Below, in pieces: positions 33,290 through 42,173 of a stretch of 64,000 nt of DNA. Within the stretch, counting starts at the first letter, position 1. Each line of letters opens with the position of its first letter. Source of the DNA: a virus. Location of the stretch: positions 19,431 through 83,430 of IMG/VR virus record IMGVR_UViG_3300031857_000091; one strand, 5' to 3'. The position numbers and the translations under genes were made by a program. The notes beneath the pieces were generated by a model that saw only the letters and a program-made list of their open reading frames with translations, made no database searches and was not told the origin of the DNA.

Positions 33290-34645
33290 ATGACAACGCA
33301 AGGGAAGCTACCTCCAAATTCTCTATCAGGAGAAGAAAGTTTACTAGGGTTACTATTAATGAATAGCGATAACCTTCTCGAAATTCTCCAAGAGCTGGAT
33401 GTCAGCGATTTTTATTCTCCAGCTCATCAAAAAATCTTTGAAGCTATAAAGCAATTGCATCGAAAAAATAAACCAGTGGACTTGATTACAGTCACACTGG
33501 CTTTAGAAGACGTAAATCACTTAACAAGTGTGGGGGGAAGACCCAAGCTTGCTGATTTAATTGAAAAAGGATATATGTGTTACAACCCAATGGAGGTTGT
33601 GAATGTTATTAAACATAATAGCATAAAACGCAAGATACTATCAATAACACATGAGATAGCAGGGCAATTGTATGACCCCAGCACAGAAGCTTTAGAAATA
33701 ATTCAGGAATATACAGAGATTCTTTTAGGGTTGGGAGATAGACTGCGCCCTACGACTAATGGACTGCGAGATATTCAAACAATCATGCCAAATGTTTTGG
33801 ATGACATCGAAAAACTAAATAGTGAAGAGGATACCGTTTCATTAAATACAGGACTTTATGACCTTGATAAATTAACTGGAGGGTTTCCAAGAGGTTCGTT
33901 TTCTGCTATAGTTGCTCGAGCTGGCATGGGAAAAACAACAACTGCCGTACAAATAGCAATGAATTTAGCCCAACAAGGCAAGAAAGTCTGTTACTTTTCT
34001 CTGGAGATGACTGAGGTTCAATTGGTCAAGAAAATAATGGCTCGAATAATAGCAAAAGAAGATCCTCATCCAAAACTTAATGCTTCAAATCTTTTCCGAA
34101 GCCAAGGACTAAAAGACGTGAGAGATTTAGAGCTTTTTATTTCTGCTATTCCAGCAGCAAGTGAATTAAGTTTTTTGATAGACGAGTATTCAAGTACAAC
34201 AGTTGATCACATTCGCAACGAATTAACAAAACAAGTCCAGAAAGGACAGAAGCCGGATGTTGTTTTTGTTGATTATGTTGGGATCATGGATATTGAATCA
34301 AAATATCGAAACAGGGTATTAGAATTAGACCATACTCTCAAACAGTTGCGAGCAATTGCAAAAGATTTTGATGTAGCACTAATTGGACTAGAACAAATTA
34401 ATCGAGGAGTCGAATCTCAATCCGATAAACGTCCTGCAATGAAAGATATTCGGGGAACAGGCGGGTATGAACAAGAAGCTGCCTTAATACTAGGTTTATA
34501 TAATCCTGACTATTACAAACCCGAAGAAGCTCCACCCATGGGAATACTAGAGATAATTGTCCTTAAAAGCCGTTTTGGAAAGCCCGGAACGGTCAAGGTA
34601 GGGTTTGAACCTCAATACAATAGACTTCGTAATCTGGCTTTGTAA
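33290..34645 (+). CDS. dnaB: Replicative DNA helicase
   Basis: A 451-aa DnaB-family helicase. An N-terminal helical domain (PNSLSGEESLLGLLLMN near residues 9-25) is followed by the RecA-like motor. Walker A is ARAGMGKT at 209-216, the H1a/H2 region follows, Walker B is VVFVDYVGI around Asp 328, and the C-terminal DIRGTGGYEQEAALIL is motif H4-like. I moved the start to the ATG at 33290, which has AAAGGAG in front; the longer frame from a TTG at 33221 has no such site. The protein unwinds DNA at the phage fork with dnaG, encoded 13 kb away. Confidence 0.92.
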   Translation: MTTQGKLPPNSLSGEESLLGLLLMNSDNLLEILQELDVSDFYSPAHQKIFEAIKQLHRKNKPVDLITVTLALEDVNHLTSVGGRPKLADLIEKGYMCYNPMEVVNVIKHNSIKRKILSITHEIAGQLYDPSTEALEIIQEYTEILLGLGDRLRPTTNGLRDIQTIMPNVLDDIEKLNSEEDTVSLNTGLYDLDKLTGGFPRGSFSAIVARAGMGKTTTAVQIAMNLAQQGKKVCYFSLEMTEVQLVKKIMARIIAKEDPHPKLNASNLFRSQGLKDVRDLELFISAIPAASELSFLIDEYSSTTVDHIRNELTKQVQKGQKPDVVFVDYVGIMDIESKYRNRVLELDHTLKQLRAIAKDFDVALIGLEQINRGVESQSDKRPAMKDIRGTGGYEQEAALILGLYNPDYYKPEEAPPMGILEIIVLKSRFGKPGTVKVGFEPQYNRLRNLAL

Positions 34646-34654
34646 TATTGCCTT

Positions 34655-34702
34655 AAACTCATTTACTTGATACTATTGAAAACAGCAAGTAAATGAGTTT
34701 TT
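34655..34702 (+). terminator. Terminator of dnaB
   Basis: AAACTCATTTACTTG pairs perfectly (15 bp) with CAAGTAAATGAGTTT and is followed by TTATTT. An ATG inside the 3' arm is therefore unlikely to start the next gene. Confidence 0.85.
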
Positions 34703-34710
34703 ATTTAGCC

Positions 34711-35007
34711 ATGAAAAAAACAAGAAGACAACTAGAAACCTACCAAGCCGTTTATCAACGGAATAAGTATGCTCCAGTAAAAAAGAAGCTGTGTGAAGAA
34801 AAAAAAGAAAGTTTTCTCGCTCGTTATCCTGACTGGGAAAAAAAGAAATCTCGTCTTACTAATGAAGAAATATATATTATTAGTAGTTACTATGGTCTTA
34901 ATGGACATAGAGAATTTAACAGAAAAATAGCCAAGGAACTTAATATAAGTACGCAATGGCTATACGAGAAAAGAAAAAAGATAGAAGCTAAACTAGATCA
35001 AGATTAG
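34711..35007 (+). CDS. Small HTH protein, sigma region 4-like
   Basis: A 98-aa basic protein. The C-terminal half LTNEEIYIISSYYGLNGHRE to IAKELNISTQWLYEKRKKIE has the layout of sigma-70 region 4 (a -35 binding HTH). The first half is a Lys-rich helix. I start it at the ATG at 34711 because the earlier ATG at 34693 lies in the dnaB terminator stem. It may modify or replace host sigma specificity. Its end overlaps the convergent thyX by 20 bases. Confidence 0.6.
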   Translation: MKKTRRQLETYQAVYQRNKYAPVKKKLCEEKKESFLARYPDWEKKKSRLTNEEIYIISSYYGLNGHREFNRKIAKELNISTQWLYEKRKKIEAKLDQD

Positions 35008-35806
35008 CCTCGGTTAATCCAAAAGCTTCTAAAGATAACTGAAAAGGATTATCTGGAATACACTCAACCAAAGATAGCATCATTTGTGCTATCTTTTGTA
35101 TTTCTAGTTGCGCATCGGAAGAATTTCGTAGTCGCTGGAAATGAACAAAACTTCTAAAGTTAAAAGTAACATCAAAATCTACTTGCTTGCAGTAAGGAAG
35201 AAAGTACCTGCTACATTCTTTTGCTCTTTTTCTTCCTACTACTGGAGTCAATCTAGAGCAAGTCAAATGATATAACCTGTGCCCTAACTCGGCATAGGAA
35301 TTAAGTAAATTAATAATATCTCCAGGCTCGTTAAATTCTGGATAATTGGCTAAAGTTTCTGATAAATCATTTACTAGATGAATCTCTGTCCCGTCAAATG
35401 CAGCCCAGTCTGAGGGGAGATACCACTTATCAGGAAGTTCTTTGTATCTGGCAGATTCCGTGTTAATAGACACACCAATACGATGTTTAAGAAAGTGGAT
35501 ATGACTAGCGATATCGGCTCGTACCTGAAAATGTAAGGTACTTTTTTCAAAGGGAGTATGATGACCTGCTCTAGCCAAAGAGAGTAACAATTCTTTCGGC
35601 GATCGCTTTCTATTTTTTTTTGTGTCTTCAAATAACGAATTAATCCAAGTCTTCCCTCCAGAACCATCATTTACTGATTTTTCATAAAGAGATGATAGGG
35701 AGTCTATATTATCTAAACAGGTAGACTGCCAAGCTGATAAACAATGGGTTTCGTCCCCACCGTAGTAACCCATTAAAGCAACAAGATTTTGATGACGATA
35801 TTTCAT
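34988..35806 (-). CDS. thyX: Flavin-dependent thymidylate synthase
   Basis: A 272-aa ThyX. The family signature is present as KHRIGVSINTESARY at 107-121 (RHRX7-8S type, with Lys for the first Arg). Arg 109 and Ser 118 are retained, and AGHHTPFEKSTLHFQV near 80-95 is the usual substrate loop. It makes dTMP from dUMP with FAD and folate. It overlaps dcd by one base (TAATG), so the two steps dCTP to dUTP and dUMP to dTMP are co-expressed. Confidence 0.93.
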   Translation of the reverse strand: MKYRHQNLVALMGYYGGDETHCLSAWQSTCLDNIDSLSSLYEKSVNDGSGGKTWINSLFEDTKKNRKRSPKELLLSLARAGHHTPFEKSTLHFQVRADIASHIHFLKHRIGVSINTESARYKELPDKWYLPSDWAAFDGTEIHLVNDLSETLANYPEFNEPGDIINLLNSYAELGHRLYHLTCSRLTPVVGRKRAKECSRYFLPYCKQVDFDVTFNFRSFVHFQRLRNSSDAQLEIQKIAQMMLSLVECIPDNPFQLSLEAFGLTEANLDLV

Positions 35807-36420
35807 TAAACTTTTGAGAATATGACTGTTTGAGGTTGATTTTGATACTTGCCTTTTCTGTCAGAGTAAGACGTTTGGCACGATTCCCCTTTGAAAAAAA
35901 GAACTTGAGCTATTCCTTCATTAACATACAATCGACATGGGGTGTTGGATGTATTAGCAAATTCTAGAGTAAGATAACCGCGCCAACCAGCTTCTAACGG
36001 CGTTATGTTGGCAATTATTCCAGCTCTAGCATAAGTTGATTTTCCCAAACATACCCCAGTCACATCCTCTGGCATATTAAAAGCTTCTACAGAGACTCCT
36101 AGAGCATAGCCATGAGCGGGGATAACGAAGAATTCGCCATACGAATCGACTATACTAGTTAATTGCTCGACCGAATCCTCGTTAAAACACTTCGGGTTAT
36201 TAATTTTTTTTGTTAGCAGAAAATTACCAGACTTTTTAGTTTTTCTACTCGTAAATATCCGAAAATCTTTTTCGGATAACCTGATATCATAGCCGTATGA
36301 ACTTAACCCATAGCTAATTACTTTACGGTTATTTAGTCTAGAAACCAACTGCTTTTCAAACGGGGCAATCATTCCTGCTGTATTAGCTAAGTGATTAATT
36401 TGTTTATCATTTAGAATCAT
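35806..36420 (-). CDS. dcd: dCTP deaminase
   Basis: A 204-aa protein of the dUTPase/Dcd trimer family. GLSSYGYDIRLS lies near residues 39-50, GVCLGKSTYARAGI near 123-136, and PLEAGWRGYLTLEF near 142-155 holds the catalytic Glu. It converts dCTP to dUTP, feeding thyX after hydrolysis. I chose the ATG at 36420 (GAGGTTAGCG precedes it) over 36438. It overlaps the upstream gene by 14 bases. Confidence 0.9.
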   Translation of the reverse strand: MILNDKQINHLANTAGMIAPFEKQLVSRLNNRKVISYGLSSYGYDIRLSEKDFRIFTSRKTKKSGNFLLTKKINNPKCFNEDSVEQLTSIVDSYGEFFVIPAHGYALGVSVEAFNMPEDVTGVCLGKSTYARAGIIANITPLEAGWRGYLTLEFANTSNTPCRLYVNEGIAQVLFFKGESCQTSYSDRKGKYQNQPQTVIFSKV

Positions 36421-36799
36421 CGCTAACCTCTGCTTCATTAACTAATTGACTAAATTGAGAAAACTTATCTCTTTTGTTTATTAATAGTTTTAATTTATTT
36501 GACTCCAGTAAAATATCTAGCCCATCATTAAATGATTCGGTTACCACTATTCCAAGCAACGTTATACAAGATTGTTCTTTAATGTCAGGATAAGCCAATT
36601 TTAAAGCTTTGATTAAATAAGCGTAAATAGGCAATGGCTCGTATACTTGCATTTGAGTTATCCATTCTGGACTTTTATAAAGCAGAATAATCTCAGGTAT
36701 TCTGGGAGACTCCTTTAATAACTTTATTAAAGAAGTTAAGATGGCTTTATTCCCTGTATAAGTATCCTTGATTTGCGATAATCTAATTTCTGTTATCAT
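36407..36799 (-). CDS. Hypothetical protein in the nucleotide operon
   Basis: A 130-aa mostly helical soluble protein, first gene of the operon with dcd and thyX. No motif recognised. It is divergent from the tmk gene, with 35 bp between start codons. Confidence 0.5.
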   Translation of the reverse strand: MITEIRLSQIKDTYTGNKAILTSLIKLLKESPRIPEIILLYKSPEWITQMQVYEPLPIYAYLIKALKLAYPDIKEQSCITLLGIVVTESFNDGLDILLESNKLKLLINKRDKFSQFSQLVNEAEVSDDSK

Positions 36800-36834
36800 C
36801 TCAATAATTACTCTAGTTGCGAGAAATGTATTAA

Positions 36835-37380
36835 ATGATTATAGCTGTAGAGGGAATCAATGGAAGTGGAAAAACAACTTTAATAAACAAACTAAAACAG
36901 ACTTTAAAAAACCAAAACCCTATAATTACTCATCATCCTAATAACTATTCTTTTGAGGGAGAAAAAGCCTTAGATTATTTTGCAGAAAATAACAATTTAC
37001 TAGGTGGGTTATGGGCACTAGAAGATATTAATCGTTCTTATGCGATTGCTCAGCAAAACCCCAAGAATTGTTACATCTGGTCTCGATGCCAAATGTCTGC
37101 ACTAGTTTATAATGGCAAATTCCATAAAGACTTTACCGCATTAAAAAACAAGATTTTTAGAGACAAGTCTTACCCAGACTGCCTGATTTATTTAGATATT
37201 CCCCTTGAGACTTGTTGGGAAAGAGTAATTACTCGCAATCGAACCAGAGATGTAGATTTAACACTAGAAAAACTAAAACAAGATTATTTTCGGTATCAAG
37301 AGATAAAAAATATATTTAAAACTCTTCACCAAGAAAATAAAATCAAGTATTATTTTGAATATAAATTAAAAAATGATTGA
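36835..37380 (+). CDS. tmk: Thymidylate kinase
   Basis: A 181-aa P-loop kinase. Walker A is GINGSGKTT at residues 7-15, an IWSRCQMSALVY segment near 80-91 provides the DR/SR-type substrate motif, and the lid RNRTRD is at about 134-139. The fold and length fit thymidylate kinase (dTMP to dTDP), completing the dTTP branch with thyX and dcd. It ends four bases into the next gene. Confidence 0.85.
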   Translation: MIIAVEGINGSGKTTLINKLKQTLKNQNPIITHHPNNYSFEGEKALDYFAENNNLLGGLWALEDINRSYAIAQQNPKNCYIWSRCQMSALVYNGKFHKDFTALKNKIFRDKSYPDCLIYLDIPLETCWERVITRNRTRDVDLTLEKLKQDYFRYQEIKNIFKTLHQENKIKYYFEYKLKND

Positions 37381-37733
37381 TTATGATATCTGAAGAAATA
37401 TTTTACTGCAACATTCCTGCGGATAAAAATTATCCAGAAATTAAATTAAAATGTTCTGCTTTTCGATGTGATGACCATAGTATGTTTGTCAATGGATACT
37501 ATGAATTTTCCATTGATCAAAAAGAATACGAAACTTATCACGCAATTTGCCGGATAAAAACTAAAGACCAGGAAAATATCTGGGTGGAGAATTTATATTC
37601 TGCTGTTGCAAATGAAATTGAACACCAATATCAGTTGTCTGTTGAGATATTTGATGAACAAGGGTACTGGGATTTTGACTGTTTCCCAAGATTTGTGTTT
37701 AGCTATGTTTATGATGCTTATAATAAAATTTAA
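37377..37733 (+). CDS. Hypothetical protein coupled to tmk
   Basis: A 118-aa soluble protein whose start overlaps the tmk stop. Rich in Tyr, Glu and Asp with three Cys. No family recognised. Confidence 0.5.
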   Translation: MIMISEEIFYCNIPADKNYPEIKLKCSAFRCDDHSMFVNGYYEFSIDQKEYETYHAICRIKTKDQENIWVENLYSAVANEIEHQYQLSVEIFDEQGYWDFDCFPRFVFSYVYDAYNKI

Positions 37734-37784
37734 AAATCTAAAGCACGTTCAACTCTAAAAGATTTTTGTGGAGAAGCTATATTC

Positions 37785-38250
37785 TAAAAAACCCTTACTA
37801 GGAATAATATTGTTGATTATTTAAAAACTTTTAAAACCTCGGTTTTAAAAAACTCTTGCCAGAAATAAAAATCAACAATGTTATTTAAAACTTTTGTTGT
37901 TAATACATAACCTCGATTGCAAACCCTATATTAGGAAAAGACATTACCAAAAATTATAAAAAACTCTGTTAAAAATAAGTTTAGCAGTTTATAATTATAG
38001 TTACCCTGAAAAAATCAAAAAAACTTTTACTAGAAATTAACTAATTATCAAAACCCTTACTAGGAATAAAAAATCAAAAGCTATAACAAAACTCTTATTA
38101 GAAATCAAATAATTATCAAAACCCTTAACAGGAATAAAATTTTATTAAAATAAAAAACTTTCATTAAAATAAAATTTTGTCAACGGGTTAAACAAATCCT
38201 TTTAGGTATAAAATCAAGAACTGCTAAAACAAACTCTTTTTAGACACTGT
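37785..38250. repeat. Quasi-periodic repeat array before terL
   Basis: The 543-bp gap before terL has no gene. It contains about twelve degenerate copies of AAAACYCTTANTAGRAATAA with cores at 37792, 37853, 37891, 37924, 37964, 38024, 38054, 38092, 38122, 38158, 38197 and 38234, 30-40 bp apart in most cases. The word is the reverse complement of the one before the portal gene. Some copies sit inside larger inverted repeats, for example TGTTGAT near 37811 with ATCAACA near 37871. Confidence 0.7.
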
Positions 38251-38276
38251 TAATAAGTTATTATTTTTTATTCATT

Positions 38277-39653
38277 ATGTTAATTCCCTCTATTGAAACT
38301 TTTGTTACCGAACCTTATCTAATAGGTAAAGATATCACCTTTCGCCCGATTCAAAAAGAAATAATATATGACTTCTGGAATAAGCCCTACACAATGGGGG
38401 TATGGTGCTTAGGGAGAAGAAGCGGTAAAACCTTTTGTGCAGCGGCAAGCGCGGTTTATGCCTGTACAGCCTTAGCCCCTATCTTCAAGAAATATATTAG
38501 AGCCAATGAGAGTTATTATGTTTTATTCGTTGCCAATAATGAAGAGCAAGCAAAAATTGCTCTTGACCAAGTAAAAATATTCTTGGAGAATTCCCCTACA
38601 CTGAAGATGCTGATAAAAAGCAATAACGCAACTTCAGTGACATTGAAGAATGGAGCTATTTTTAAAGCCGTCCCAAATACGGCTAAAGGTGTACGTGGTT
38701 ACTCCGTGGCGTTGGCTATCTTTGATGAAGCTGCACACTATAGAACAGGATATGGGGAACAGACTGGGGAACAACTTTATCAAGCGATCGCCCCATCTAT
38801 AGCCCAGTTTGGTGACTATGGTCGGTTATTGATGATTAGTACCCCTTGGACCAAACAAGGGATATTTTATGACAACTACCAAAAAGGTTTATCTGGACAA
38901 TACCCAGAGATTCATGTAGCTAATTACCCAACATGGGAAGTCAACCCCACTATCTCGGAAGCTTTTCTAGCCTCAGCAAAAAAACGAGACCCTATCATGT
39001 ATGAGGTTGAGTATGGAGCTAACTTCTCGGTAGACTTTGCTGCGTTCTTGGATGTAGATAAAATTAGGGAGTCAGTTACTTTATCTGGCACAACACCTCC
39101 TCAAAAAACTTATCGCAACAAGTATTTATTGGCTCTTGACCCTGCCTTATCTGGAGATGCTTTTACTGCGGCGATCGCCCATCAAGAAGGAACTAAGTTA
39201 GTTGTTGACTATCTCCATGAGTTTCTTCCATCATTTCATCAAGGGAGCAAGAAGGTAGTAGACATTAGCAAGGTAGAAGAATGGATTATGGCTCGACACC
39301 AGGATTACGGGTTTAAGAAGATAGTTTTAGACCAATTCCAGAGCGCTTCTACTATTCAGCGACTCAATGCAAAACTAGGCTCTAAAATTGCCGAATTAAC
39401 CTGGACGCATAACAATAAAATCATTGCTTATGGCTATCTAAAGGAATTATTTAACCTCAATCAAATAGCTCTATACCCTCACGACAAAACTATTAGCCAG
39501 TTAACTAACTTGCAGGTTCATTACAATAAGTCGGGTTCTTGGACTGTATCTGGAGGAAGTGGACTGCAAGTAGATGATTATTGTTCGGTATTGGCTGCTC
39601 TAGCTTTCATTTCTAAGGACAGTAAGGATGTGGGGTGGTCAAAATATGCTTAA
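38277..39653 (+). CDS. terL: Terminase large subunit
   Basis: A 458-aa packaging motor. ATPase: Walker A CLGRRSGKTF at 44-53, Walker B LAIFDEAAH around Asp 150 and Glu 151, coupling motif ISTPWT near 187-192. Nuclease (RNase H-like): LLALDPALSG with Asp 288, VLDQFQ near 347, and LQVDDYCS near 434 supply the metal acidic residues. It cuts concatemers and drives DNA into the head through the portal. No small terminase gene sits beside it; the HTH protein at 13753 or the 43786 gene could fill that role. Confidence 0.92.
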   Translation: MLIPSIETFVTEPYLIGKDITFRPIQKEIIYDFWNKPYTMGVWCLGRRSGKTFCAAASAVYACTALAPIFKKYIRANESYYVLFVANNEEQAKIALDQVKIFLENSPTLKMLIKSNNATSVTLKNGAIFKAVPNTAKGVRGYSVALAIFDEAAHYRTGYGEQTGEQLYQAIAPSIAQFGDYGRLLMISTPWTKQGIFYDNYQKGLSGQYPEIHVANYPTWEVNPTISEAFLASAKKRDPIMYEVEYGANFSVDFAAFLDVDKIRESVTLSGTTPPQKTYRNKYLLALDPALSGDAFTAAIAHQEGTKLVVDYLHEFLPSFHQGSKKVVDISKVEEWIMARHQDYGFKKIVLDQFQSASTIQRLNAKLGSKIAELTWTHNNKIIAYGYLKELFNLNQIALYPHDKTISQLTNLQVHYNKSGSWTVSGGSGLQVDDYCSVLAALAFISKDSKDVGWSKYA

Positions 39654-39691
39654 TTGGCTTTAATTGGCTGTTTAATTGGACAAGAAAAAAA

Positions 39692-39717
39692 CCGCTAACC
39701 AAGAGTCAGGTTAGCGG
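39692..39717. terminator. Bidirectional terminator
   Basis: CCGCTAACC pairs perfectly with GGTTAGCGG; an A-run precedes it and A-rich DNA follows, between convergent terL and the antirepressor-like gene. Confidence 0.85.
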
Positions 39718-39739
39718 GAAAAAGAAGCTTTAGCCGTAG

Positions 39740-40390
39740 TTAGTTCATGCGGTTAATGCAACGGCGCATAGCTTCATAAGGTTCTAGTCCCATTTCGATA
39801 GCTAATCCGATAGATTCTTGAGTAGTTGTCAGCTTTACTAGCGTCTCATTATCTAAATCATCTCGCGTGCCATCTTCAATTCCTAGCCCGGCTTGCATCT
39901 CATGGATGAATTTACCGTACTGCCAATTTTCTGTGTACCCATAAGCTTTTAGAGAATCAGTCAGATATTTTTTGAATGTTGTCTTTGAGCGATCGCGGTT
40001 GAATATCCATGCTTGACGCTCTTCTGTTTCAAATTTGACATGAAAAGCATCTGAGAATAATTGCTGGAGAGAAAGTCCCATCAAAGTCCTTGAAAGGTCA
40101 ATAGCGATTGGGTTTTGTTTAATAGCTAGCTCAAAAAGTACTAACTCAAAATTAGATAGAAGCAATACGTTAACGGCTTTTGGGTTTAGAGTAGTATTCC
40201 ACTTGTCGAACTGGAAAGATGCGCCCATTATAGATTTAATAGCTCTAGAAGCTTGGTTTTTGTCGAACTGAAAAAGACTACAAATTTGTGGCACTGCAAT
40301 CCCAAAAGTTCCATTTTCAATCATTAAGCCTTCTAGTTTTAAACTGCCAATGCAAACTGTCGCCAATTCAGCGCGTGGATATGATACCAT
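39740..40390 (-). CDS. Antirepressor-like phage protein with class A leader
   Basis: A 216-aa protein with a paralogue at the right end of the window (63734 onward); both begin with MVSYPRAE/MVSHPRAE and share GTFGIAVPQ and a hydrophobic core. I place the start at 40390, not at the longer frame's 40435, because the class A leader RNA occupies that segment and GAGG lies before this ATG. The C-terminal part has SKTTFKKYLTDSLKAYGY and a final helical stretch. Phage antirepressors are the likely family, on grounds of paralogy and the shared leader with KilA-N genes. Confidence 0.6.
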   Translation of the reverse strand: MVSYPRAELATVCIGSLKLEGLMIENGTFGIAVPQICSLFQFDKNQASRAIKSIMGASFQFDKWNTTLNPKAVNVLLLSNFELVLFELAIKQNPIAIDLSRTLMGLSLQQLFSDAFHVKFETEERQAWIFNRDRSKTTFKKYLTDSLKAYGYTENWQYGKFIHEMQAGLGIEDGTRDDLDNETLVKLTTTQESIGLAIEMGLEPYEAMRRCINRMN

Positions 40391-40413
40391 TTCAGAATCC
40401 TCAAGTTGTGTTT

Positions 40414-40475
40414 GGGGTCGCCGACGGTAAAACAAAGTTGAAGTGTTTCGAGCATTTCTTCTTTGTGTCGGTGTT
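40414..40475 (-). promoter_or_regulatory. Class A leader RNA, most diverged copy
   Basis: Minus strand: CACCGAC pairs with GTCGGCG (outer helix) and ACAAAG with CTTTGT (inner). ACCCC follows directly, as in the other copies. Sequence differs strongly but the helices are kept, which argues for selection on structure. Confidence 0.55.
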
Positions 40476-40516
40476 ACTATTTTGGTTAACGGTTTTTTGG
40501 ATTTACCTTACGTCAT

Positions 40517-41197
40517 CTAACATTCTCCTGATTCCTCTTGCTCTAATGTCTTTTCCAAAACTTCAATAACTTGCATTGCTATCTTCTTCCAATCAAAAAA
40601 GTTTCCCTTCTCTATGTGCAACCGAAATTTATTGATAAAAAATATCTGTACTACACCGTGAATGCTTTTCATCTTGTTAGCTAGTGCAATCATTTTTTCA
40701 TCCTGATAATTTTCATATAAAAGGATGTTTGTGTCAAGAAAAGCACAATCTCTGCCTAAAGAATCGTTTTTGATTATTTCTAATTGAAATTTTTTCCCAG
40801 ACAAAGAGGTGTACTCAAACCTTTCTTCTAAAAGATTCCGAATTTGCTCAGCTATTTCTGACCATTCAAACAAATCCCCTTTTTGTAAATACACTCGGTA
40901 TTTATGAATAAAAGATACAATCGCTATCCCTTTGATATTGTTTATTTTTTCGGATAATTTACCCATCTGTTTGTCTCCGTATTCGACAAATAAAGCTGTT
41001 GTTGTATCAAGATAGGCACAATCTCTGCCTAAAGGATCGTTTTTGACTCTTTGTAGTCTAAATTTTTCCCCAGAAGATGATGTGTAATCGAATATTGTCA
41101 AAAATGTAGTATCAATACTTTGGTTTAGGCTGATTGTATCTTGATGTAAGTTCATTGGTTTTTGAGGTAAATTCATTGCTTCTTGAAGTAAATTCAT
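40517..41197 (-). CDS. Tandem-duplicated hypothetical protein
   Basis: A 226-aa protein made of two ~85-residue copies of one domain (residues ~40-125 and ~128-215). The copies align in order: YTSSSGEKFRLQRVKNDPLG with YTSLSGKKFQLEIIKNDSLG, then GRDCAYLDT with GRDCAFLDT, then FIHKYRVYLQKGDLFEW with FINKFRLHIEKGNFFDW. Before them is a short repeat of MNLxQ. No family recognised; duplication within one gene suggests a pseudo-dimer. Confidence 0.6.
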   Translation of the reverse strand: MNLLQEAMNLPQKPMNLHQDTISLNQSIDTTFLTIFDYTSSSGEKFRLQRVKNDPLGRDCAYLDTTTALFVEYGDKQMGKLSEKINNIKGIAIVSFIHKYRVYLQKGDLFEWSEIAEQIRNLLEERFEYTSLSGKKFQLEIIKNDSLGRDCAFLDTNILLYENYQDEKMIALANKMKSIHGVVQIFFINKFRLHIEKGNFFDWKKIAMQVIEVLEKTLEQEESGEC

Positions 41198-41235
41198 TGT
41201 TTTTTATGATGGTATTTGTTAGGATTGAGTACTTA

Positions 41236-41919
41236 CTAGCTTAGCTCAACGCGGTAAGACCGAAATGCTTTTGATACGCAGTAGTCAAGTACCGCACCTT
41301 CAACTTCAGGATTGTTGGCGGGATACATAGTCGCTGGAATCTGCTTCGCTGAAGCATTTGAGTAGCGTTGACCTGTTCCTTCAATAAGATGGGCACAACG
41401 AGATTTAACGTATTTTCCAAGTGTGCACCCAAAATTCCTGGGAACTTGGAATCCTAAGCGGATAGCAACATCCACTGCACCTTCTAATAGCGGTGCAGTA
41501 GTTCCAGGTAACATTTGCTGTTCAGCTAGTAGGGCATTACCTAGTTTATTTTTAAGAAGCTGGGCTAACTGCAAATCTCCACAATCAGTAAAATACTTAA
41601 TAGTGGAAGCTTGTACACGGATATCTTCAGTGGTAACCGTTATTACTGGTTGAGGTTGTGGTTGTGCTGATTGCTCTATCAAATGTTTAATATGCAAATT
41701 GCACCACACATGGAACTCAGGGGATAACCATTGAGCAAAGGCGATCGCTATCAATGGATGTGCCCACGTTCCCTGTTCAAAGTTTCCAGAATTTCCTTTC
41801 AAGCTAACTAATAATTGTGATGCCGGAATTCCGGTTTCACTCGAAACGGCTTCTATATATGCTTTTGAGTTATTTGTGTCTAGCCAATGGTTTACTTTTT
41901 TACTGAAAATCGTAGCCAT
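41236..41919 (-). CDS. KilA-N domain protein
   Basis: A 227-aa phage regulator. The KilA-N core near residues 10-80 reads VNHWLDTNNSKAYIEAV, then TWAHPLIAIAFAQWLSPEF and VWCNLHIKHLI. A linker with Gln/Pro repeats precedes a C-terminal ~130-residue domain including GKYVKSRCAHLIEGTGQRYS. KilA-N domains bind DNA in phage antirepressors. It has a class A leader 160 bp upstream. Confidence 0.8.
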   Translation of the reverse strand: MATIFSKKVNHWLDTNNSKAYIEAVSSETGIPASQLLVSLKGNSGNFEQGTWAHPLIAIAFAQWLSPEFHVWCNLHIKHLIEQSAQPQPQPVITVTTEDIRVQASTIKYFTDCGDLQLAQLLKNKLGNALLAEQQMLPGTTAPLLEGAVDVAIRLGFQVPRNFGCTLGKYVKSRCAHLIEGTGQRYSNASAKQIPATMYPANNPEVEGAVLDYCVSKAFRSYRVELS

Positions 41920-42078
41920 TTGAGTAAGACAAACAAAATCGTCCTTATCTCGCTACTCAAATGTACTGCCTTTCCAAGTTAATTCAGTCATATTTTCTCC
42001 TAGATTTTTATTGGAGAACAAGCAAACGCGCCAAAAATTGTTAAAATTTTAAACGTCGGCTAGTCCTTTTAGCTGGCT

Positions 42079-42127
42079 GCGCTGAATGCGATAGGCGGTA
42101 GCGCTAACTACCCCTTGTTCGCGGCGC
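42079..42127 (-). promoter_or_regulatory. Class A leader RNA before the KilA-N gene
   Basis: Minus strand: GCGC/GCGC outer helix, CGCGA/TCGC middle, GGTAG/CTACC inner. Compared with AGTAG/CTACT in other copies, both sides of the inner helix have changed together. The 160-nt leader that follows has no frame. Confidence 0.65.
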
Positions 42128-42173
42128 ATGAAAGTATCTTAGCAAAGATTTGTAAATAAATAAACTAAATTAG

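Noticed and set aside
34693-34710. Upstream ATG of the sigma-region-4-like gene
   Set aside because: It lies in the 3' arm of the 15-bp dnaB terminator stem.
25120-38250. Degenerate arrays before portal and terL as CRISPR arrays
   Set aside because: The ~35-bp periodicity is suggestive, but units are short and variable with no distinct spacers.
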